From NCBI GenBank assembly GCA_030141605.1, contig JAQGDQ010000383.1, positions 159,409-223,408 of the forward strand: 64,000 bases of DNA, given 5' to 3'. Below are positions 56,522 to 64,000 of this stretch, piece by piece; positions within the stretch are counted from its first letter, which is position 1, and each line of letters begins with the position of its first letter. The notes under the pieces are model-generated. The model was not told where the DNA came from. It searched no databases and was given only the letters and a program-made list of their open reading frames with translations. This DNA comes from Tubiluchus corallicola (lineage: Eukaryota > Priapulida > Priapulimorpha > Priapulimorphida > Tubiluchidae). The position numbers and the translations under genes were made by a program.

Positions 56522-57083
56522 TATATCCATCTGTCTCCTTAGGGCAAGAGTTAAAGGAAAAGACACGTCTTCTAGGAGGTTAAGCTTATTTCAACTTTCG
56601 CGAAAAATGTTAGACGGATTTAGTAATGAAATGCATTTTGTTTTAGTTAAATTAGAATAATATCAGAGCCTTTAGTAGTAAGCTTGATTTAACATTGTTA
56701 ACATTGTGCGAATGGCAAACCACAAATGAAGTTTAAATCGATTGAAATAAAGTTTAAATATTCACGCTGGGATAGGTAGGATTAAATTTTATGTGCGTTT
56801 TGTCGTTTTTGTTGATAGGACTACAAATGAATAGTTTACAAAAAAGGTTATTTAAGCTACAAATTGATTTACAAATGTAGGTATAGGCTTATAACCTACT
56901 CATCCCGTGCACTGGATTTCAGCTCACGAAAATCTCATAATGTGTATAGATTTTGTCAACTTTAACATTGAGTCATTCAAATCCATTAAATATCCTTAAA
57001 GTAATTAAGAAAGTTGCTTATTTGGAGTAACACCAGTGTTCAATGTCAAGTAGCATACTCTTTAGCTAAACCTGTATACTTAC

Positions 57084-57143
57084 ACCTTTGATTCCAGGTA
57101 CAGAATATGGAGGTGGTGCTTGTCCAATTTGCTCCTCAGACAT
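57084..57143 (-). CDS. CD225/dispanin exon C2 (exon 1 type)
   Basis: ATG at 57141-57143; MSEEQIGQAPPPYSVPGIKG with donor GTAAGT, paralogous to C1 exon 1 in coding sequence, splice site and flanks. In both genes the intron side carries TTTAAATATTCACGC and TAGG-TTAAA blocks. Phase 0 fits the C3 exon 2 at 42664-42858, which is probably its partner across an intron expanded by copy B of the duplication. Confidence 0.8.
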
Positions 57144-57357
57144 TTTTGAAAATTGTTCTCCAAGATAAAAGGGTGTTTAGCTAATTTAATTTAGCTAACT
57201 TAAGATAGGCAATTTGGTTTGTTAGTACATTGCTGCAATAAACGCCTGTCAGTTGAATAAGGAAACTCACGCCCTTGTAAGTTTAAGTGAATTTTGTGAT
57301 CTGGGTTCTATTTTCCAGCAAAATCTCTGATGATTCTATTACAAAAAAGTTTTGAGC

Positions 57358-57465
57358 ACAAACAATAGCAAATGTAATGATTGGCGATTTTCATTTAAGT
57401 TTTAGAATATTCTCCTTAATGTAGAAATACTACTAAATGCGACCTTTCACAGTGACGTCATAATC
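57358..57465 (-). promoter_or_regulatory. Conserved upstream block of CD225 gene C2 with CRE-like octamer
   Basis: Shares ATTGGCGATTTTCATTTA (57380-57397), GCACAAACAATAG and TGACGTCA (57453-57460) with the C1 upstream block, in the same order and similar spacing. Located 216-320 bp upstream of the ATG. Confidence 0.5.
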
Positions 57466-58429
57466 TGAAGAATTCTAATTTGAAATTTAAAAATGAAATT
57501 TTCCTATTGTATTTACGGTTTAAGTTAATACAAGTTGATACTTTCCAAGTTAAGTTGCCTAGTAACTCGCAAGCGTGTTCAGACTTGAGAGCACAACTTG
57601 CAGCGAGCCACTCTCCTACAGTAAGTGCGACATTCACTCTCTGTTTTCTGCAAAAAGTATCGAAAGTAACTCGTCGAAGTGCGCACACTGGACATTAATT
57701 CAACTCGTTGCAACTGTTGGGTTTGCAATTTATTGCTGGCAATAATTCACAAAGCAATTCATATTTGTGAGTTTGCTGTCGTGGAGAAAACTCACTAGTC
57801 TCAACGTGACATTGTAAAGCATTAACGAGCGACTTTATAAGCCTATTAATGAAAAAAGTTTCTTATTTTGTAACTCTTTTAAGTTGTCTAAAATAGGGCA
57901 GAATCAAGCATGTCGTGCAGTCGTCAGATGCTTATTAAAAGTGACACAATCGTGAGTCTTTCTTTGCAGGTTTTTATTTTTGCCCACCTGAAATTTTGCC
58001 CCCACTTAAGTTAAAAAATGGACAATTTTTAATGCAGTGTACTTGAACTCAAAATTCTGGACACAGTTCAGAAGTAATTGAAAGACGATGCACCTGGTGA
58101 GCGGTAAAAAATGCACAGGTAAAATGACACAGAAAAAATGACAAAGTAAATGTGGCACAGGAAAAGATCACACAAATTTAAAGTAGCTAAAAATCTCACA
58201 GGTAAAAATGGCACAGGAAAAATGGCACAGGAGAAAATGGCACATACGTAATTTGATGCAAGTGATTTCTATAATAAAACTAGAATACATTCAGTAGGAA
58301 GCAGATATTTCTTCGAAAGCTGGACAATCTTAAACTTGTTCATTTTGTTTTTTTTTGTTTGACAAAGGTTTGACGAAATTTCCTGCCGCCTTAATTTAAA
58401 ATTCTTATATAAGTCCTCAGATTGTTAGA
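57466..58429. other. Intergenic; cryptic simple repeats, no gene
   Basis: The two ORFs at 57458-57698 overlap on opposite strands. Between 58110 and 58250 there are irregular repeats of AAAATGGCACAGG / AAAATGACACAG. Nothing else was recognised. Confidence 0.4.
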
Positions 58430-58625
58430 TTTTCTTATAATAGCCCAAAACTAAAAATATAGGTGTTTTAGATGCACACATGCATTATTGATCATAACAG
58501 TGCGTACTTTTAATGAATTGACACATTTTAAAGCTCGATATTTTAAATATCTAATTAGTTTTTTGGCAGTTTGACTTGCTTGCTTTTTTAGTTTCCAATG
58601 TTCGTTTTGTCAGTCGACTTCTGCA
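58430..58625. repeat. Segment similar to the region downstream of C1 exon 2
   Basis: Aligns with 26450-26665 (ACACATTTTAAA-CT, ATATTTTAAATATCTAATT, TTGCTTGCTTTTTT-GTTTCCAAT). No CD225 exon follows upstream (58626-59335), so it is either a decayed gene copy or a dispersed repeat. Confidence 0.6.
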
Positions 58626-60139
58626 TAGGGACTTCTTGCATAACTTCCTATCATAAATTTCTGCTAATAACATTTAAATAACATTTGGTTTGGTTTGAGT
58701 TTCCTTGGATTTTGTTTAAAGGAAGACCGGATGATTGTTGAGACTCAATCTCATTTTAATTCACTGTCCAAAATATATATTTTCTTGCCTGTAAAAGTTA
58801 ACTAATGTTCCTTATAATTGAATAATTAGCTTAGAAATTTAATTAATGGCAGCCGTACACAGCCATTGCTTACGTCAGAAACTAACCACATTTTGTGCAA
58901 TGGCAGACATTTTCCCTTGCGCGTCAAGGACATTTGCATAAGTGTTACAGTACTGCTTAAATGCATGACACGAAAATGGGCTTATATCATATAACGTCAG
59001 AAACTAACACAGCAGTTCATGATCGTGGTTATCACGGTACCGCCTTCCATTTGTCGGTCACGTAAATACGACAAAAAGGCGTCGTTGCCAATCTTAGTAG
59101 ATTCACTGAGCCGCATGTAGCTTTGAAAGTTTAACGAAATTTGAGTGTCCGAGGTAATTATTATTTAATCTAAGCTTTGATTTCAAAGAAGTTATTGTAG
59201 TTTTCAATATTTTAAAGCATTCTTTACTCTGAACTAATGTTTACACAATCATCCGGTTTTCTTTTAAAGCATGCATTATTTGAATTCTTGATTGATATTG
59301 AATTGTCTTTTACGAGTGCTGCTTTCTTCTGGATACACGCACGCACGCACGCACGCACGCACGCACACACACACATACACACACACAATATTTCCTTTTC
59401 AATAGATTATGAACTATGAATTTTATTTCACACATACAATATCAAACACATTAATAAACTTTAAATAAAATAATTTGAGTAGTGCGAGATGAGTGTGCGG
59501 CCATACGGTCATTAACACACACACCCGACTTAAATGCAAAAATGATTATAATTATGGATGCTTCTGTAGATAACTTAATGTAAATAAGGATGAAGTAAAT
59601 GATGTAATGATAGCAATGGTATAAGAGCAATAAACCTGAAAGTTGAGAAAGGAAAACATAATATGTAATTATGACTTTGAATGAGCCTTAAAAAGTGAAT
59701 TTTTTTAAATAGTTACGAATATGAATTATGTGATTATCTGTCAATGCACCATTTACTTGCATTACAATGCACCATATTGCTTACTTCTATATACAATGAT
59801 ATACATATACACATATATGTACCCAAATTTAAGTGGGGGAGAAGCGATTAAATTATACATTATACTTGTAGTAATAACTATAATTGTATGTAACATTTAA
59901 ATATAATTGATGGTTGTAATGTAGCCATCATAACCATTAAATTTAGATAACCGCATGTAGATGATTTTGAAAAAGCAACAATTGTTTAAAATACACGTAT
60001 AATCGCAAACTTGACAAAAATGACGCAAAGACAAACAAACACGAACACACTCCATCACAACGTTCTGTAAAAACTAGAACAAAAAACTCTCCATGCGCCA
60101 AATGCTCATGACCAATCAAAAACTTTAGTTTAGTTAATT
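58626..60139. other. Intergenic, nothing coding recognised
   Basis: It contains a (GCAC)n/(CA)n microsatellite at 59336-59388. ORFs at 59237-59419 and 59943-60146 lack domains. Confidence 0.4.
59336..59388. repeat. (ACGC)n and (CA)n microsatellite
   Basis: Seven ACGC-type units followed by CACACACACATACACACACACA. Confidence 0.95.
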
Positions 60140-60840
60140 TAAACATAATTTATTTAGGGTTGGATCAGACAGTTTGTACAACATGATTTAGGATCCTCAC
60201 CACAACAGACTTTATACACTATTTACAAGAACATTTACAGTAAGAATAGACCATACTTAGTTTTTTGTATACGTTAGTATACTAAAGTTTTACTACAGTG
60301 ATACATTAGACATTAGTAGAAAATGACGGTTATTAAATATAATGTACGATTATTTAAGAATGATGCATTTTATATCAGATAGAAACTACTGGAAGCGTTT
60401 AGTACATAATATAAAGTCATGTATACATTGGAATACTTTACAGTTAGCAACATAGTTAAATTCAGCTTTACCGAATAATAACAACTTCAACAGATCATTA
60501 TTTCCTAAGACAGCTATATTAAGGTTTTCGGGTAGAAGTATTTCATTTAATTTATCAAACATAACTACCCTAGCTAGTTGATACAATGGGCAGTGCAACA
60601 AAAAGTGTTCAACAGACTCAAATCGAAATCCACAGTTACAATTCGGCAATATTGGATTACCGTTATTATCTTTAGAGCCTTTAGAGAAAAGGTCATAGTT
60701 TAGCTGAGAAAATCCGATTCTCATGCGCGTATGATGTACTGATATTGGAATCAAAAACTTTCTTGGTGTCACGTGTATCGCGTTCGCGACGCGAATCGCC
60801 ATTGGAACTCTCGGACTCAGAATAAACTTCCTGATTGAAT
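60140..60840 (-). mobile_element. LINE 3' end with ORF2 C-terminal domain
   Basis: The minus ORF at 60386-60802 encodes VHHTRMRIGFSQLNYDLFSK, then CNCGFRFESVEHFLLHCPLY. The C-x-CG...E..H.L..C zinc-binding motif is intact, as in LINE ORF2 C-termini. The stop is at 60386, followed by a 3' UTR to about 60140. It is truncated on its 5' side near 60840. Related to the fragment at 9571-9735. Confidence 0.85.
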
Positions 60841-61109
60841 TACGAAGTCATTAGCATGTGTAAACGTAATGCTTAGACATTATTTGCATATGACTTTGAA
60901 CTTTATTTGTTGAGGAATGCGGATTTATCAGCAAAACTCCATTAGCATAGCCGCATGTAAGGTTACTTGTTAAATATTATTCTAAGACGGAATGGGACAT
61001 CGCGTTTGATAAACTTTGTTTAGTGACATCAGTATTTGATTCAACGTTTACCATAAACTTTCAGGGCTGCTCAACTCAAAGAGTAACGTTTTCTAGCCTT
61101 CTTTTTTTC

Positions 61110-61187
61110 GTCCCCTTTTTCTCTGTATCTCTCTCTCTCTTTCTTTCCCCTTTCTCTTTTTCTGTCCCTCTTTCTTTCTCTCTCTCT

Positions 61188-61234
<47 letters not shown>

Positions 61235-61331
61235 GTTTTTCTCTCTGTGTGTTTCTCTCTGTTTTTCTTTTTCTCTTTCTCTCTCTTTCTCTCTCTCTCT
61301 CCCTCTCTCTCTTTCTCCCTGTTTCTCTCTC

Positions 61332-61396
<65 letters not shown>
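61110..61396. repeat. (CT)n-rich array
   Basis: Interrupted CT array with CTGTTTTTCTCTCTGTGTG and TTTCTCCCTGTTTCTC inserts. The latter is the complement of the insert in the GA arrays at 30485 and 52718. The Leu/Ser-rich ORF is an artefact. Confidence 0.95.
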
Positions 61397-61400
<4 letters not shown>

Positions 61401-62100
61401 ACCCCACACATTCATAAATGACCTGCTCGAATAATTATTAAAAACTGCAATAAAGACAAAACAAAGGCTTAATTCCTATTCAGTAGCACAGGCTACGTAT
61501 CGTATGATGATACGCATTGAAACTATACATTTTATTGATTTTTATTAATAGTATTTGTCATTGTCGTTGTTATTAACGGTAATTACTGTAATAATTAGTG
61601 CAAGCAATATTTGTAAGAATCTGCATGCGAAGATGAGCGTTCAAGTGGTAGTGTGTTTAATTTTATTTGGCATAATAGCTGATTTTCCTTAATGTTAAAC
61701 AGAAAGCAGAAAATCAAAATGGGGTAATATACTCTAGAATGAGAAATATTTTAAAACGATGTTTTAGGTTTGATTTATGAAAAGTTCCATCTACTTTTCT
61801 GTGCCCAAATTCTGTGGGTTTTAATACAAGTCTGTCAGCGCCTAAGCTGCGTTTTGTGTCCAAACTTTTTAATAAGATCAAACTGATTTACGTACAATGA
61901 GCTTTGTGGCTAACCTACAAGTATGTCAAAATGTCTCTTCGTCGAAATTTGCCTGTGCACAAAATTGTCTGGTATCGAATCTTATCAATGTCCAATGGTC
62001 CAATGGTCTTATCAGTGAAAAGGCCCGCTTAATGAATAGCAGTGTTCACACAGCCTTGAGGACGCCGGCATGTAATTTCAAATGCAAATGAAGACTTATC
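61397..62100. other. Intergenic, nothing recognised
   Basis: The ORF at 61897-62091 has no domain. The sequence is AT-rich and leads into the satellite. Confidence 0.4.
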
Positions 62101-62724
62101 TTATCTGATCTTCTTTTATTTTGTCTCATCTTATCTTATCTTATCTTATCTTATCTTATCTTATCTTATCTTTTCTTATCTTATCTTATCTTATCTTATC
62201 TTATCTTATCTTATCTTATCTTATCTTATCTTATCTTATCTTATCTTATCTTATCTGATCTTCTTTTATCTTGTCTCATCTTATCTTATCTTATCTTATC
62301 TTATCTTATCTTATCTTATCTTATCTTATCTTATCTTATCTTATCTTATCTTATCTTATCTTATCTTATCTTATCTTATCTGATCTTCTTTTATCTTGTC
62401 TTATCTTATCTTATCTTATCTTATCTTATCTTATCTTATCTTATCTTATCTTATCTTATCTTATCTTATCTTATCTTATCTTATCTTATCTTATCTTATC
62501 TTATCTTATCTTATCTTATCTTATCTTATCTTATCTTATCCTATCCTATCCTATCCTATCCTATCCTATCCTATCCTATCCTATCCTATCCTATCCTATC
62601 CTATCCTATCCTATCCTATCCTATCCTACCCTACCCTACCCTACCCTACCCTACCCTACCCTACCCTACCCTACCCTACCCTACCCTACCCTACCCTACC
62701 CTACCCTACCCTACCCTACCCTAT

Positions 62725-62756
<32 letters not shown>

Positions 62757-63050
62757 TATCTTATCTTATCTTATCTTATCTTATCTTATCTTATCGCATC
62801 ACATCGCATCGCATCTGATCTTGGCTTGTCTTGTCTTGTCCTGTCCTGTCCTGTCCTGTCCTGTCCTGTCCTGTCCTGTCCTGTCCTGTCCTGTCCTGTC
62901 CTGTCGTGTCCTGTCCTGTCCTGTCCTGTCCTGTCGTGTCGTGTCGTGTCGTGTCGTGTCGTGTCGAGTCCTGTTCTACCCTATCCTATCCTATCCTATC
63001 CTATCTTATATTATCTTATCCTATCTTATCTTATCTTGCCTTGTCTTATA
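62101..63050. repeat. Pentanucleotide satellite (TTATC and one-step variants) in blocks
   Basis: (TTATC)n to about 62540, then (CTATC)n to about 62625, (CTACC)n to about 62722, (TTATC)n to about 62795, a few GCATC units, (CTGTC)n about 62835-62935, (GTGTC)n to about 62965, then (CTATC)n and TTATC again. CTGATCTTCTTTTATCTTGTC marks higher-order unit starts near 62105, 62255 and 62381. The 260-aa ORF of LILSY repeats is an artefact of a stop-free pentamer. Confidence 0.98.
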
Positions 63051-63174
63051 TAAATTTCATTGTTTGCTATAATGACAATAAATTGCTTACTTTCTTACTT
63101 AAACTGCTTACTTACTTGCCTTACAAACTAAACTATCAAACTATTAAACTAAATTTGTCTGCATCGGAACGTAG

Positions 63175-63835
63175 CCATATCCTATCCTCTTCCAAACATC
63201 ACTCCTTCCTGTTTTTACCCAAATCCTATCCTCTTCCAAACATCACTCCTTCCTGTTTTTACCCAAATCCTATCCTCTTCCAAACACCACTCCTTCCTGT
63301 TTTTACCCAAATCCTATCCTCTTCCAAACATGGGTCCTTCCTGTTTTTACCCAAATCCTATCCTCTTCCAAACATCACTCCTTCCTGTTTTTACCCAAAT
63401 CCTAACCTCTTCCAAACACCACTCCTTCCTGTTTTTACCCAAATCCTATTCTCTTCCAAACATCACTCCTTCCTGTTTTTACCCAAATCATATCCTCTTC
63501 CAAACACCACTGCTTCCTGTTTTTACCCAAATCCTATCCTCTTCTAAACACCAATCCTTCCTGTTTTTACCCCAATCCTATCCTCTTCTAAACACCACTC
63601 CTTCCTGTTTTTACCCCAATCCTATCCTCTTCCAAACATCACTCCTTCCTGTTTTTACCCAAATCCTATCCTCTTCTAAACACCACTCCTTCCTGTTTTT
63701 ACCCAAATCCTATCCTCTTCCAAACACCACTCCTTCCTGTTTTTACCCAAATCCTATCCTCTTCCAAACACCACTCCTTCCTGTTTTTACCCCAATCCTA
63801 TCCTCTTCCAAACACCACTCCTTCCCGTTTTTCTG
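63175..63835. repeat. 44-bp minisatellite, about 15 copies
   Basis: The unit CCTATCCTCTTCCAAACATC, ACTCCTTCCTGTTTTTACCC, AAAT repeats at 44-bp steps (63181, 63225 and so on). Variants ACACCACT, TTCTAAAC and CCCCAAT cluster in adjacent copies. Its first words, CCTATCC, resemble the neighbouring CTATC satellite. Confidence 0.97.
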
Positions 63836-64000
63836 TTTCTTTGTTGTGGGTTTTGTCCACTAGTTGTATAACACTGTCCAGCGGTCTGGCAGTGCAACTC
63901 GTATAAGAGTTTTAGTTTTGGTTTTTATAAAGTCCGCTTAATATGCCGACGGTTGAGGCGAGATCTGAACCTAGCTCATTATTAAGGATAATCCTTCAAG

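Noticed and set aside
62101-63835. CRISPR-like or telomeric array
   Set aside because: Direct repeats have no unique spacers and the unit is not a telomere repeat. The context is a eukaryotic genome.
62271-63863. Long ORFs (up to 260 aa) of LILSY-, VLSCP- and FYPNPILFQT-type repeats
   Set aside because: They read through a pentanucleotide satellite and a 44-bp minisatellite that happen to lack stops in those frames. No start context, no domain, and overlapping frames are equally open.

Overview
This is nuclear DNA from an animal, most likely an AT-rich, repeat-laden invertebrate. The evidence is spliced genes with GT-AG introns, two animal-specific gene families (DEG/ENaC channels and CD225/dispanin membrane proteins), and remains of many eukaryotic transposon classes: several LINE lineages, a Penelope-like element, BEL/Pao, a Gypsy-like LTR element, hAT-like, pogo-like and foldback DNA elements, and tRNA-derived SINEs. 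Nothing looks prokaryotic. The species cannot be named from the sequence alone.

Layout. 1-2.7 kb: two 3' ends of one LINE family and a tandem repeat of about 145 bp. 3.8-14.7 kb: seven exons of a DEG/ENaC channel on the minus strand, from the start codon through TM1 and into the cysteine-rich ectodomain. The TM2 end lies outside the window or is lost. The introns carry LINE, BEL/Pao and foldback debris. 15-20.3 kb: more LINE and Penelope-like pieces, an inverted SINE pair, and the last two exons (pre-TM2 and TM2/C-terminus) of a second DEG/ENaC gene. 20.68-23.27 kb: a 2.6-kb element with nearly identical terminal inverted repeats of about 785 bp, enclosing the 5' part of a LINE ORF (PHD finger plus endonuclease). 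23.7-24.6 kb: a lone LINE ORF1. 25.3-26 kb: a G/T-rich minisatellite.

26.8-57.2 kb is a minus-strand cluster of CD225/dispanin (IFITM-like) genes. It holds C1 (exons 1 and 2 found), gene A (complete, 4 exons, 107 aa), exon 2 of C3, gene B (a near-identical copy of gene A), and exon 1 of C2. Genes A and B sit in a recent segmental duplication (copy A 33.14-40.74 kb; copy B 43.16-49.52 plus 56.13-56.52 kb). Copy B appears to lie inside intron 1 of a C1-like gene whose exon 1 (C2) and exon 2 (C3) flank it. A LINE that is missing its 3' end abuts gene B about 80 bp upstream of its start codon.

57-64 kb: no convincing gene beyond C2 exon 1. It holds a LINE 3' end, a CT-rich array, a pentanucleotide satellite whose unit changes in blocks, and a 44-bp minisatellite.

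The cellular genes are two membrane-protein families, ion channels and small two-segment membrane proteins. All recognised cellular exons are on the minus strand. No operon or pathway links them.
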